A stretch of 64,000 nt of DNA. Origin: Acinetobacter sp. WCHA45 (GTDB taxonomy: Bacteria; Pseudomonadota; Gammaproteobacteria; Pseudomonadales; Moraxellaceae). Both the position numbers and the translations under genes were made by a program. Below the pieces are notes generated by a model, which was given only the letters and a program-made list of their open reading frames with translations, searched no databases and was not told the origin of the DNA. Positions 9,020-20,069 of the stretch are shown one piece after another. Within the stretch, counting starts at the first letter, position 1; each line of letters begins with the position of its first letter. Location of the stretch: the NCBI RefSeq assembly GCF_002165255.2, contig NZ_CP028561.1, positions 2,790,001 through 2,854,000 of the forward strand. The letters are read 5' to 3'.

Positions 9020-10288
9020 CTAAGACTGAGATTTTAATGATTTTTTAAAAATAGGGAAAAAATGTATCTTAAACAAAAGGCCATTTTTATAGAAGTAATT
9101 AAAAAATGTTAGCGAAAGCAACTCAATAATCAATACACTATATGCTGCACCAATTAGCCCAAAATTATAAATCATTACGTATGATATAGGTAACGCAGTT
9201 ATGGCAACACACATCATTTTTTTTGAGATATAACTATAACTTTCTTCTTTCACCAAAAAACGTGCTGAAATAGTACCTAAACCACTACATAAAGTTGCCA
9301 GCCCCAATATCAATATCAATTCATAGGCATCTCTATAATCACTTCCATAAAGAAAATTTAATATCCACTCACCTAAGATCACTAATATAGATATAATGAT
9401 TAAAGATACAACCACTACCACAGCATTTAATTTTGCAATCATGACATAGGATACATAATTTTTTTTTTGTTGATATATTTTACTTAAAACTGAAGTAATG
9501 ATAGATGTATTAATAAAAGCCCAAGACGTACCCAAAGTTACCGCAACAGCATAGATACCTAATTCACGAGTGGATGTAAGCGCAACTAACATAAGACTTG
9601 TTACTTGCGTATACAATGTAACAGCCAAGGTAGACAATACCAAAGCACTTCCCGCACCTAAATAATACTTTCTATAAGGCTTTAAACTAATAGGCTTTAT
9701 ATACTGTTTTCTATTAAAAATATACTTTTTTATTAGATAAGGAATCAATGCAGTAAGAACGATAGGAATTCCTAAGAAAGCATAATCTAACTCAAAAAAA
9801 ACAATTAGATACCGAACAATTAAAGCTACACCTAAGCCTATTACATTTACAATTGCATTAATATAAGAATGTAAGACCGCATTATTGTAAATCGTATATA
9901 CATCCTGAGTAACGAAATATGCTGCAAGAGCAGTTGCCATACCAAAAATTAACGTTAAAAAATCAGAATAGTAATATAAGCCCAATAAAATAGGCATTGT
10001 ACATATTAAAAATAAAATCTTTCTTAAATTTTGAGTTCCAAAAAGATATCTTAGCCCTGAATTAGGGTTTCGACTTACTCGCTTAAATAAAATTTCTTGA
10101 TTCCCAAACCAAGTTAATGTTTGTACAAAACCAAATAATGTTGCTGTAAATGCGATTTTACCAAAGTTGTTTGGTCCTAAATATTTAGCAACATAAGATG
10201 TAACAAAGATCAGGCCAAATATTGCGATGAATTTTTCTACCATCATCCATAAGGAATTAGATAGAATCTTTTTAGAAAAAATATTCAT
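9020..10288 (-). CDS. wzx: Repeat-unit flippase Wzx
   Basis: A 422-residue polytopic membrane protein with about twelve hydrophobic segments, the size and layout of the polysaccharide-specific MOP/MATE-fold flippases (Wzx/RfbX). The N-terminal part (LSNSLWMMVEKFIAIFGLI) and the following LGPNNFGKIAF loop are typical. It moves undecaprenyl-pyrophosphate-linked repeat units across the inner membrane. It starts one base after the gna stop, so the two are probably translationally coupled. Specificity for the repeat unit cannot be read from the sequence. Confidence 0.87.
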   Translation of the reverse strand: MNIFSKKILSNSLWMMVEKFIAIFGLIFVTSYVAKYLGPNNFGKIAFTATLFGFVQTLTWFGNQEILFKRVSRNPNSGLRYLFGTQNLRKILFLICTMPILLGLYYYSDFLTLIFGMATALAAYFVTQDVYTIYNNAVLHSYINAIVNVIGLGVALIVRYLIVFFELDYAFLGIPIVLTALIPYLIKKYIFNRKQYIKPISLKPYRKYYLGAGSALVLSTLAVTLYTQVTSLMLVALTSTRELGIYAVAVTLGTSWAFINTSIITSVLSKIYQQKKNYVSYVMIAKLNAVVVVVSLIIISILVILGEWILNFLYGSDYRDAYELILILGLATLCSGLGTISARFLVKEESYSYISKKMMCVAITALPISYVMIYNFGLIGAAYSVLIIELLSLTFFNYFYKNGLLFKIHFFPIFKKSLKSQS

Positions 10289-10289
10289 A

Positions 10290-11564
10290 TTACAATCTTA
10301 GATCACTATCTTGAACATCCAAAATATATTTCAAATCATAAAGCACATAATTTTCTTTTAATAGTTCCTTAAAGTCTACTAGCGACATATTCTTAAACTC
10401 ATCATGGGCAACAGCCAAAATCACAGCATCATAATGATTATTTTGCAGCTGAGTAATAGGGGTCAAACCATACTCATGCTTTGCTTCTTCTATATCAACC
10501 CAAGGATCATAGATATCTAAATCTAAATCATATTCTTTTAATGCTTTCACCATATCGATAATTTTTGTATTACGGATATCTGGGCAATTTTCTTTAAAAC
10601 TCAAACCCATTACTAAAATTTTAGAACCAACTACTTGAATACGTTGTTTAACCATTTCCTTAATTAATTGAGTAGCAATATATTCACCCATTCGATCATT
10701 CAGGCGACGTGCAGCTAAAATAATTTCTGGATGCAAGCCTAAAGACTGTGCTTTATGGGTTAAATAATACGGGTCTACCCCAATACAGTGCCCACCGACC
10801 AAACCAGGACGAAAAGGCAAGAAGTTCCACTTTGTCCCTGCAGCTTTTAACACATCTTCAGTATCGATTCCCATCCGGTTAAAAATCAAAGCCAGTTCAT
10901 TAATTAAAGCAATATTTACGTCTCGTTGAATATTCTCAATTACCTTAGCAGCTTCAGCCACTTTAATCGTTGAAGCTTTATGCGTTCCAGCCTCAATAAT
11001 TAAATTATAAATTTCATCAATAAACTCAGCCACCTCTGGAGTAGAGCCTGAGGTGATTTTTAAAATATTGGTTACCCTATGAAGCTTATCACCAGGGTTA
11101 ATCCGCTCTGGGCTGTAACCTGCAAAAAAATCTGTATTAAATTCTAAACCTGATACCTTTTCTAGAACAGGAATACAGACTTCTTCTGTAGCACCGGGGT
11201 AAACCGTCGATTCATAAACGACGATATCACCTTTTTTCAGAATTTGCCCAATGCTTGTCGATGCTTTAATTAACTGCGTTAAATCCGGTTGCTTGTAATC
11301 ATCAATAGGGGTTGGAACAGTGACAATGAAAAAGTTACATTCTTTTAATTTTTCTAAATCGCAAGTAAATGTTAATTGAGAAGCTTGTTGTAATTCATTT
11401 GGAGAGACTTCAAGAGTATGGTCTTGCCCATTTTTTAGTTCGCCAATTCGTTTGCTCGAAATATCGAAGCCAACAACGGATACCTTTTTTCCAAACTCTA
11501 CGGCTAATGGTAAACCTACATAACCCAAACCAATAATTGCTATTTTTAATTCGGCAAGTCTCAT
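10290..11564 (-). CDS. gna: UDP-N-acetylhexosamine 6-dehydrogenase (Gna/TviB/WbpA family)
   Basis: A 424-residue enzyme of the TviB/WbpA branch, oxidising UDP-GlcNAc (or its epimer) to the uronic acid. Motifs are [16 protein letters not shown] (NAD site), [24 protein letters not shown] and [20 protein letters not shown] with the catalytic cysteine near residue 261. The ATG at 11564 is preferred; an in-frame codon at 11639 would add 25 residues with no resemblance to the family. It is the first gene of the leftward capsule operon, so its promoter must lie in the region now split by the tnpB element. Confidence 0.88.
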   Translation of the reverse strand: MRLAELKIAIIGLGYVGLPLAVEFGKKVSVVGFDISSKRIGELKNGQDHTLEVSPNELQQASQLTFTCDLEKLKECNFFIVTVPTPIDDYKQPDLTQLIKASTSIGQILKKGDIVVYESTVYPGATEEVCIPVLEKVSGLEFNTDFFAGYSPERINPGDKLHRVTNILKITSGSTPEVAEFIDEIYNLIIEAGTHKASTIKVAEAAKVIENIQRDVNIALINELALIFNRMGIDTEDVLKAAGTKWNFLPFRPGLVGGHCIGVDPYYLTHKAQSLGLHPEIILAARRLNDRMGEYIATQLIKEMVKQRIQVVGSKILVMGLSFKENCPDIRNTKIIDMVKALKEYDLDLDIYDPWVDIEEAKHEYGLTPITQLQNNHYDAVILAVAHDEFKNMSLVDFKELLKENYVLYDLKYILDVQDSDLRL

Positions 11565-11716
11565 AAAATTAGCCTTAATCCCTACAATGTATTTAAAACT
11601 TAAATGAAAGAAATAGAAACCATCAATTTTTCTGGGCACAATATAGCAGAGTTTTGCTCGACACTATAACGAAATTGTATGACGTATTTTTCTTTTTAAA
11701 CGGTTTCACCCTTGAC

Positions 11717-11743
11717 ATCCTCCCCGACCTAAAGGACGGGGAT
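11717..11743 (-). ncRNA. Right-end hairpin of the tnpB element, expected 3' scaffold of an omega RNA
   Basis: On the minus strand the end of tnpB forms a stem (ATCCcCG... pairing with CGGGGagGAT) whose loop contains the tnpB stop codon. In IS605-type elements the guide (omega) RNA overlaps the 3' end of tnpB, ends in such a structure and continues into flanking DNA as guide. The implied guide would therefore begin near 11710 and read leftward toward gna (GGTGAAACCG...). Only the hairpin is seen; RNA production is inferred from the family, and the upstream limit of the RNA is not known. Confidence 0.5.
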
Positions 11744-12787
11744 TCCTCCTGCGAGACGCTCATGTCCGAGCGCAAGAATATTCAGTGCTGAGTTTATATC
11801 TCGATTATGGAGCGTACCGCACTCCATGCACTGCCATTCTCTTATTCCTAAGCCTGCCCTACCTTTCGGACTACTGGAGCGTGAGCCACAGCACGAGCAA
11901 GTTTGGGTGGTATACGCTTCATTGACTTCTTCATACCATACCCCTGCGTTCTCGCATTTATACTTGAGCATGGTTCTTAGTGTTGTCCAACTTGCATCTA
12001 GCACTGATTTAGCTAATTTAGTTTGTGCGAGTGCTTTGGCATTCACATTGCCAACGAAGATTGCTGCATGTTCATTCACCAGTTTATGGCTGAATTGATG
12101 CAGCATGTTTTGACGTATATTTTTAATCTTGGCGTGAATTGCTTTGACACGTTTCTTATTTCTAGCTCGTTGGGCTATGCCAAGTTTTTGTTCATATTGG
12201 CGATAGATTTTAGGGGCTTTGAGTTTCACACCATCTGAGCATGTTGCAAGGTCTTTTAGCCCTAGATCAATGCCAATGGCTGTGGTTGATGTTGTTTTCT
12301 CTATCTTTGGTGCTTCTACAACTAAACAGACATACCAACGCCCACGACTATCCTCAACAAATGAGCCTGTTTTAACATTGTATTTGCTTAGTCCGTAGCT
12401 GTCCCATAGTTTGAATTGGTGCTTGCCATATTGAACATAGCCATCAGCATATTTGATTGCTACTTTCTTGAACGGTATCCAACCCAATGAACGCCTAGCT
12501 GATTTTTTATTGCTGACTCGCCATTTCAGTTTTGCTTTTTTGAATTGCTTGCGTCTTGTCACTAATTCTTCTGCGACCGCCTGAATCGTTTGGCTATGCA
12601 AATTACATTCTTTCGATGTGCCTTTTGTGTATTTGGCAATGTCGTATGCTGAAAAGAATTGTTGTTTTCGTTGTAGATGTTTAAAACACAAATCATTCAC
12701 GTAATTCCAGACAAAATTCACCTCAGATGCCATCTGATTTAGCACCTTGCAATGTTTGTCTTTTATGCGTAATTTGAGTGTCTTCAT
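11729..12787 (-). CDS. tnpB: TnpB RNA-guided nuclease-family protein (IS605 OrfB)
   Basis: A 352-residue TnpB. The N-terminal helix-turn-helix/REC-like part (residues 1-160) is followed by RuvC-I with Asp174 in GIDLGLKDLA, RuvC-III with Asp330 in HNRDINSALN, and a zinc ribbon with Cys297/Cys300 and Cys320/Cys323. The canonical RuvC-II glutamate position (EDLN in most TnpBs) reads VGNVN, so Gly246 sits where Glu is expected. A glutamate at 290 (VNEAYT) just before the zinc ribbon may take over, as proposed for TnpB groups with a rearranged catalytic site. TnpB proteins cut DNA guided by an omega RNA copied from their own right end. Confidence 0.9.
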   Translation of the reverse strand: MKTLKLRIKDKHCKVLNQMASEVNFVWNYVNDLCFKHLQRKQQFFSAYDIAKYTKGTSKECNLHSQTIQAVAEELVTRRKQFKKAKLKWRVSNKKSARRSLGWIPFKKVAIKYADGYVQYGKHQFKLWDSYGLSKYNVKTGSFVEDSRGRWYVCLVVEAPKIEKTTSTTAIGIDLGLKDLATCSDGVKLKAPKIYRQYEQKLGIAQRARNKKRVKAIHAKIKNIRQNMLHQFSHKLVNEHAAIFVGNVNAKALAQTKLAKSVLDASWTTLRTMLKYKCENAGVWYEEVNEAYTTQTCSCCGSRSSSPKGRAGLGIREWQCMECGTLHNRDINSALNILALGHERLAGGIPVL

Positions 12788-12882
12788 ACAATTATTTTAA
12801 CCGTATTTTTCTTAATAGTGATTATAGCAAAAGTATTTAAAACGACATTTCATGTCGTATGGCTTACGCCAGTCGCTTATAT

Positions 12883-12902
12883 CCTCGGGCTAAACCCCGA
12901 GG
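12883..12902. repeat. Left-end subterminal hairpin of the tnpB element
   Basis: A perfect 7-bp stem (CCTCGGG / CCCGAGG) with a 6-base loop lies about 95 bases upstream of the tnpB start. Subterminal imperfect palindromes near the left end are the recognition structures of IS200/IS605 single-strand transposition. A second palindromic stretch (ACGACATTTCATGTCGT, 12842-12858) lies between it and tnpB and may shield translation. Confidence 0.6.
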
Positions 12903-13057
12903 TTTTACGCTCCAATGGATAAACTTAGCATACAAAGCCAACGGATTTGTCGGTGATTTTTTAGGATTTTTAAGCTAGAATAAGCAAAATTCTAAGTCTA
13001 AACACAGATGATTGTGTCTAAGCTGATATAAATTTTATAAATATTGAAGGGTAAATT

Positions 13058-14158
13058 GTGAAGCATTATCAATTATTTTCCATCCTTGCAATTAGCTTAA
13101 GTGCTGTTGGATGTGCTGTCACTTCTGGTCTTCAAACATACGACATTCCAAGTGAGGGAGTTTATAAGACTGATCTTGGGACAACTGTAAGTGTGATAAA
13201 AATTACACAAGATACTTTAGAGTCTATAAAACCAACCCAGTTGAATTACCAACAAAACCATACCGATTTATTCAACCAGCCTCAGCACGTATACCGTTTA
13301 AGTTCAGGTGATGTTTTATCCATTCAACTTTGGGCATACCCTGAAATTACCCCGCCTGTAAACAATCTGACGAATGATCAATCGATTCAAGCCAATGGAT
13401 ACCCTATTGATTATAATGGGTTCATCCAATTGCCCTTAGTCGGTCGATACAAGGCATCTGGTAAAACGTTAAGTCAATTAAATTCAGAATTACGAAATCA
13501 ATTTGCTCATTATTTAAAAACCCCTGACGTAATTGTCAGAGTCTTAAACTATCAAGGGCAACGTTACTCTGTACAAGGAAGTGTAAGAAAAGGTGGTCAA
13601 TTTTATTTAAATGACCAACCTATCAATTTATATACGGCTCTTGGTATGGCTGGTGGTGTATCTGAATTAGGTGATAATACTTATATACAATTAGTACGTA
13701 ATGGTACTACGTATAATCTCAATACACTTGAATTAGAAAAAGCAGGCTATTCGCTACACAAACTTTTAATTCAACCAAACGATACAATTTACGTAAGTAC
13801 TAAAGACAATCAGAAAATATATATTATGGGTGAGTCTGGTAAAAACCAAGCTCTGCCAATGCGTGATCAGGGCATGACTTTGAGCGATGCTCTCGGTGAA
13901 GGTTTAGGTTTGAATCCTTTATCCGCAAGTGCCAGCCGAATTTATGTATTACGCACTAACGCAAATGATCGACGAACTGAACTTTATCATTTGAATTTAA
14001 TGAGCCTTGGTGACTTTGGGTTGGCAAATCAATTCCGTTTACGTAGTAACGATATTGTATATATCGATGCAACAGGCTTAACTCGCTGGCAACGTGTTAT
14101 GAACCAGATTGTACCGTTCTCGAGTGCACTTTATAGCTTTGATCAGCTAGGTAAGTAA
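13058..14158 (+). CDS. wza: Outer-membrane polysaccharide export lipoprotein Wza
   Basis: A 366-residue Wza-family protein. The N-terminus has a lipoprotein signal with lipobox LSAVGC, so Cys19 would be lipidated. The poly_export domain with YRLSSGDVLSIQLWAYPE starts at about residue 87, followed by SLBB repeats (QGSVRKGGQFYL and MGESGKNQALPM). It forms the octameric outer-membrane channel through which the capsule leaves. GAAGGG about seven bases upstream of the start serves as ribosome binding site. It is the first gene of wza-wzb-wzc, and its promoter region now borders the tnpB element. Confidence 0.93.
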   Translation: MKHYQLFSILAISLSAVGCAVTSGLQTYDIPSEGVYKTDLGTTVSVIKITQDTLESIKPTQLNYQQNHTDLFNQPQHVYRLSSGDVLSIQLWAYPEITPPVNNLTNDQSIQANGYPIDYNGFIQLPLVGRYKASGKTLSQLNSELRNQFAHYLKTPDVIVRVLNYQGQRYSVQGSVRKGGQFYLNDQPINLYTALGMAGGVSELGDNTYIQLVRNGTTYNLNTLELEKAGYSLHKLLIQPNDTIYVSTKDNQKIYIMGESGKNQALPMRDQGMTLSDALGEGLGLNPLSASASRIYVLRTNANDRRTELYHLNLMSLGDFGLANQFRLRSNDIVYIDATGLTRWQRVMNQIVPFSSALYSFDQLGK

Positions 14159-14160
14159 TC

Positions 14161-14589
14161 ATGCAGATTCGAAGTATTTTAGTGGTTTGCGTTGGTAATA
14201 TTTGTCGTAGCCCTATGGCAGAATACCTACTAAAACAGGATTACCCTCAGCTAATGATAGATTCAGCTGGTATTTCTGGACTTTCAGGTCATCCTGCTGA
14301 TGACAAAGCACAGCTATGTATGCAACATTTAGGTATTGATATAAGTGGGCATATCGCAAAAAAATTAAATGCTGAACATTTAAAAAAAGCGGATTTAATT
14401 CTGGTGATGAGCAAAAATCAGCAAGCTCATATTGAACAAACTTGGCCTTTTGCTAAAGGAAAAGTTTTCAGATTAGGTCACTGGCAGAATAAAAATGTGC
14501 CAGACCCATATCAGCATGATCAGGCTTTTTTTGATGAGACATGTCAGCTTATTCAACAGTGTGTCACTGATTGGAAAAATTATATTTAA
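14161..14589 (+). CDS. wzb: Low-molecular-weight protein tyrosine phosphatase Wzb
   Basis: A 142-residue LMW-PTP. The catalytic P-loop C-V-G-N-I-C-R-S is at residues 10-17 (VCVGNICRSPMAE) and the general acid is in DPYQHD near residue 117. Wzb removes phosphate from the tyrosine-rich tail of Wzc, and cycling of that phosphorylation is needed for capsule polymerisation. It starts two bases after the wza stop and ends 16 bases before wzc, so the three form one operon. Confidence 0.95.
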   Translation: MQIRSILVVCVGNICRSPMAEYLLKQDYPQLMIDSAGISGLSGHPADDKAQLCMQHLGIDISGHIAKKLNAEHLKKADLILVMSKNQQAHIEQTWPFAKGKVFRLGHWQNKNVPDPYQHDQAFFDETCQLIQQCVTDWKNYI

Positions 14590-14605
14590 CTTTTAGATTA
14601 AGATT

Positions 14606-16807
<2,202 letters not shown>

Positions 16808-16830
16808 AAATCCATCATAACAGTCATATC

Positions 16831-16860
16831 AAAAAGCCAGATCTCATAGTCTGGCTTTTT
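16831..16860 (+). terminator. Rho-independent terminator after wza-wzb-wzc
   Basis: An 11-bp stem (AAAAAGCCAGA / TCTGGCTTTTT) with an 8-base loop, ending in a T-run, lies 24 bases after the wzc stop. The A-run on the other side could let it work in both directions. Confidence 0.9.
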
Positions 16861-16984
16861 CTTGATAAACACAGAAACTATATAAAAAATACACGCATTT
16901 TTTAGCTGAGTTATTCAATGCTTAAGCTTAGACATGCTAAGATCATGACCATATTTTTTATTAAAATCTTACTTCGGACATCTC

Positions 16985-17692
16985 ATGAGTAAAGCTTTAC
17001 CTGTCATTGCAGCAGTCGTTTTAGGTGGCGCAGCCCTTGTTCCTGTTTACTATGCTACTCAGCACCCGACGACTGAACTTGGATCAAAAGCGGATAAGAA
17101 TGCAGCACCTGTTGCAAAAATCAGTTATGCCTTAGGCTATGAAGTTGCAAAACAAACACCACCTGAATTGGAAACAGCTGCATTTATCACAGGTTTCCGT
17201 GATGGGCATGCCAAAAAGCCTGCTGCATACACCGAAGAAGAATTACAAGCTGCTTATATGGAATTCCAAAAGGAACTTCAACAAAAACAAATTAATGAAA
17301 CCAAAAAAGCTGAAACCACAAACAATAGTTTTTTAGCTGAGAATGAGAAAAAAGAAGGTGTAAAAAAAACGGCTTCCGGTTTACAGTACAAAATTATTAA
17401 AGAAGGTACTGGCAAACAACCTGTTGCAACCTCTGTTGTGAAAGTTCACTACAAAGGTCAATTAACCGATGGTAAGGTCTTTGACAGTTCTTATGACCGT
17501 GGTGAGCCAATCGAATTTCCACTCAACCAAGTCATTCCCGGTTGGACAGAAGGTTTACAATTAATGAAAGAAGGTGGCAAAGCAACGCTTTATATCCCTT
17601 CTCAACTTGCTTATGGAGAACAAGGGGTTCCTGGTTCTATTCCACCAAATAGCACATTAATTTTTGATGTCGAATTAATCGCTGTAAAATAA
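16985..17692 (+). CDS. fkpA: FKBP-type peptidyl-prolyl isomerase, periplasmic (FkpA)
   Basis: A 235-residue protein. The N-terminus has a hydrophobic export signal (residues 3-25), followed by an FkpA_N dimerisation region ([15 protein letters not shown]) and an FKBP domain from about residue 130 ([22 protein letters not shown] ... [20 protein letters not shown] ... [20 protein letters not shown]). It catalyses proline isomerisation and acts as a chaperone in the cell envelope. In Acinetobacter this gene marks the conserved border of the capsule locus. A second paralogue follows immediately. Confidence 0.92.
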   Translation: MSKALPVIAAVVLGGAALVPVYYATQHPTTELGSKADKNAAPVAKISYALGYEVAKQTPPELETAAFITGFRDGHAKKPAAYTEEELQAAYMEFQKELQQKQINETKKAETTNNSFLAENEKKEGVKKTASGLQYKIIKEGTGKQPVATSVVKVHYKGQLTDGKVFDSSYDRGEPIEFPLNQVIPGWTEGLQLMKEGGKATLYIPSQLAYGEQGVPGSIPPNSTLIFDVELIAVK

Positions 17693-17702
17693 TTAGTACC
17701 AA

Positions 17703-17722
17703 GGAGAGCATACGCTCTCCTT
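17703..17722 (+). terminator. Terminator between the two FKBP genes
   Basis: A perfect 7-bp stem GGAGAGC / GCTCTCC with loop ATAC, followed by TT, lies ten bases after fkpA. It is close to the ribosome binding site of the next gene, so it may attenuate rather than fully stop transcription. Confidence 0.75.
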
Positions 17723-17738
17723 TATTTTGGAAGAAATA

Positions 17739-18422
17739 ATGAAAAAACTAAGTTTGATTTTAATTGTCTCAATGATGAGCACAGCACATGCAGCACCCAT
17801 TACTTTAAAAAGCCCACAAAAAGATCAGTTAGGATATAGTTACGGTTATTTAATTGGTAAGAGTTACGCAGAGACATTAAAAGATCTTGATATTGCAACA
17901 ATCTCACAAGGTCTAGAAGAAGCGATACAAGGTAAGTCTGCATCGTTAACTGATGAAGAAATGATTAACCTATTAAGCCAATATAAAAAGCGTCTCGAAG
18001 CAAAACAACTGATAGAATTTCAGGAACTTGCTCAAAAAAATGAGCAAATTGGAAAAACGTTTTTAGCTGAAAATACAAAGAAAGCTGAGATTATAACCAC
18101 CAAATCAGGTTTACAGTACCAAGTGATCCAAGAAGGCAAAGGTAAATCACCTAAAGCAACTTCAACAGTGAAAGTAAATTACGAAGGACGACTCTTAGAC
18201 GATACGGTATTTGACAGTTCAATTGCACGAAATCATCCAGTTGAATTCAAGCTTAACCAAGTCATCGCAGGTTGGACTGAAGGCGTTCAAACCATGAAAG
18301 TGGGTGGTAAGAGTCGTTTCTTTATTCCAGCAAATTTAGCATATGGCGAAGTGGGTTCAGGCGATGTGATTGCGCCAAATAGCACACTCATTTTCGATAT
18401 TGAATTACTAGAAGTAAAATAA
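17739..18422 (+). CDS. FKBP-type peptidyl-prolyl isomerase, second paralogue
   Basis: A 227-residue protein with a cleavable signal peptide (MKKLSLILIVSMMSTAHAA, cleavage after AHA). It has the same two-part architecture as the gene before it: an N-terminal helical dimerisation region and a C-terminal FKBP domain ([52 protein letters not shown]). The start at 17739 gives a proper signal peptide and has GGAAGA 4-9 bases upstream; an earlier TTG at 17727 adds four residues only. It probably arose by tandem duplication of fkpA and should be periplasmic. Confidence 0.9.
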   Translation: MKKLSLILIVSMMSTAHAAPITLKSPQKDQLGYSYGYLIGKSYAETLKDLDIATISQGLEEAIQGKSASLTDEEMINLLSQYKKRLEAKQLIEFQELAQKNEQIGKTFLAENTKKAEIITTKSGLQYQVIQEGKGKSPKATSTVKVNYEGRLLDDTVFDSSIARNHPVEFKLNQVIAGWTEGVQTMKVGGKSRFFIPANLAYGEVGSGDVIAPNSTLIFDIELLEVK

Positions 18423-18424
18423 GA

Positions 18425-18450
18425 AAAAACCTCCTGTACAGGAGGTTTTT
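18425..18450. terminator. Bidirectional terminator between the FKBP gene and murJ
   Basis: Symmetrical hairpin: an A-run, CCTCC-TGTACA-GGAGG, then a T-run. The two convergent genes end on either side of it, so it can stop both transcripts. Confidence 0.9.
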
Positions 18451-18455
18451 TTATA

Positions 18456-19997
18456 TTAATGCTTAAGTTGTCTTGGTCTAAAACCTGTAATCAATAATCC
18501 AATCACATAGGCCACTACACCAACAACACACAACCCAACCACTTCAGCAATTCTTAACCACTGTGAAATATCACCTTGATACCAAGTCAATCCATACCAA
18601 AGTGCGACAATCATAGTGATGTTCGCAATGGTAAATTGCATTGCCAGTTTCTTCCAATGCGCACCAAATCGATAGATATTCCGTTTATGTAAATAGAAAT
18701 ATAGCATACCCGCATTCACCAAAGCTGAGCCTGATGATGCTAAAGCTAAAGCCATATGTTCTGCATGCCAATCAATTAATTTAAAGAAACCGATAAAGAC
18801 AACGTTTAAAATCGCATTCGCAGCCACTGCCATCAAACCGACACGAACAGGGGTTTTGGTGTCTTGCTGAGCGTAAAAACCAGGTGCAAACACTTTGATC
18901 AACATAAATGAAATCACACCTGCACTCATACATTGCAGAGCTAATGCTGTCATTCGTGTATCTTCCAACGTAAATTCACCGCGCTGAAACAATGCCTGAA
19001 TAATTGGGGTAGACAGCATAAATAAGGCAATACTTGCAGGAATGCCCACCAACATAATGATCTTGGCAGCCCAGTCAATCATGCTCCTGAATTTGGCCTG
19101 ATCCTGTTCGGCGTGGCGGGCTGAAAGTGATGGCAAAATCACTGTACCAATCGCCACACCGATCAAGCCTAAAGGCAGCTCTGTCATACGTTCAGCACTA
19201 TATAACCATGACACTGAACCATCTTGCATGAATGAAGCCCAAATCGTATTCAGCAATAAGTTGATCTGCGTGACTGATACACCAAATAAAGCAGGTAACA
19301 TCAGTTTTAAAATACGGTCAACACCTTCATGTTTAAAATCAACTTTTGGGGGAATCAGTAAGTTTTTATTCCATAATTCAGGAATCTGAATTGCGAGCTG
19401 TAAAACCCCTGCCACGACAACAGCCCAGCCTAATGCCATAATTGGCTCCGCCATATACGGCGTTAGCCACCACGCCCCTGCAATCATTGCCAGATTCAGC
19501 AACACAGGTGAAAACGCTGGCGATGCAAATGAACCATAACTATTTAAGATGCTACTCGCAAAAGCCGTTAATGACATGAACATCAGATAGGGAATCGTAA
19601 GACGAAACATATCAACGGCAAGGTCAAATTTTTCAGGATCGTTATGAAATCCGGGTGCGTAGATATAAATAATTGCAGGTGCAGCAACCATTGCGACAAA
19701 CGTCAATAATGACATAGCTGTGAGTAGACAACCAAAAACTCGACTGATGAGAATCTGAACCTCGGCATGCGCACGACTGGTTTTATATTCTGTTAGAACA
19801 GGAATAAAGGCTTGAGAAAATGCCCCTTCCGCAAATAAACGCCGAAAAAAGTTAGGAATACGAAAGGCAACAACGAAAGTATCGAAGTCCTTGCCCGCAC
19901 CAAATACATTGAGTAGCACAACATCACGTACCAATCCCAAAATTCGGGATAACATCGTCATTGCACTGACAATGACAGTCGATCGCCACAATGCCAT
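18456..19997 (-). CDS. murJ: Lipid II flippase MurJ (MviN)
   Basis: A 513-residue polytopic membrane protein of the MOP superfamily with about fourteen hydrophobic segments. The N-terminal signature SRILGLVRDVVLLNVFGAGKDFDTFVVAFRIPNFFRRLFAEGAFSQAF is the hallmark of MurJ, here given as two parts: residues 15-35 and 38-60. It moves lipid-linked peptidoglycan precursors to the periplasm. The ATG at 19997 (MALWRST) is preferred over an ATG nine bases upstream because it matches the family start. It is convergent with the FKBP gene. Confidence 0.93.
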   Translation of the reverse strand: MALWRSTVIVSAMTMLSRILGLVRDVVLLNVFGAGKDFDTFVVAFRIPNFFRRLFAEGAFSQAFIPVLTEYKTSRAHAEVQILISRVFGCLLTAMSLLTFVAMVAAPAIIYIYAPGFHNDPEKFDLAVDMFRLTIPYLMFMSLTAFASSILNSYGSFASPAFSPVLLNLAMIAGAWWLTPYMAEPIMALGWAVVVAGVLQLAIQIPELWNKNLLIPPKVDFKHEGVDRILKLMLPALFGVSVTQINLLLNTIWASFMQDGSVSWLYSAERMTELPLGLIGVAIGTVILPSLSARHAEQDQAKFRSMIDWAAKIIMLVGIPASIALFMLSTPIIQALFQRGEFTLEDTRMTALALQCMSAGVISFMLIKVFAPGFYAQQDTKTPVRVGLMAVAANAILNVVFIGFFKLIDWHAEHMALALASSGSALVNAGMLYFYLHKRNIYRFGAHWKKLAMQFTIANITMIVALWYGLTWYQGDISQWLRIAEVVGLCVVGVVAYVIGLLITGFRPRQLKH

Positions 19998-20069
19998 CGC
20001 ATTCACCTACGGCTTATCTTTTAAAAAAGCGTTATTGTAATGAAAGTCAAAATAGATTTCGTTGTGAAA

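Larger units (their letters stand above)
11711..12920 (-). mobile_element. IS200/IS605-family element carrying only tnpB (IS1341-like)
   Basis: Between the divergent capsule genes gna and wza lies a single tnpB with the end structures of this family: a hairpin overlapping the tnpB stop codon at the right end (11717-11743) and a subterminal hairpin upstream of the gene at the left end (12883-12902). No tnpA (HUH transposase) is present, so mobility would need a helper. Ends are approximate. The right end is probably at the TTGACATCC block near 11711-11720; the left end lies somewhere at about 12905-12925. These elements make no target duplication, so the borders cannot be set by repeats. Confidence 0.8.

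Noticed and set aside
12976..12981. TAGAAT as the wza -10 box
   Set aside because: No acceptable -35 box at the right spacing (only a weak GTGATT), so the promoter was left uncalled.
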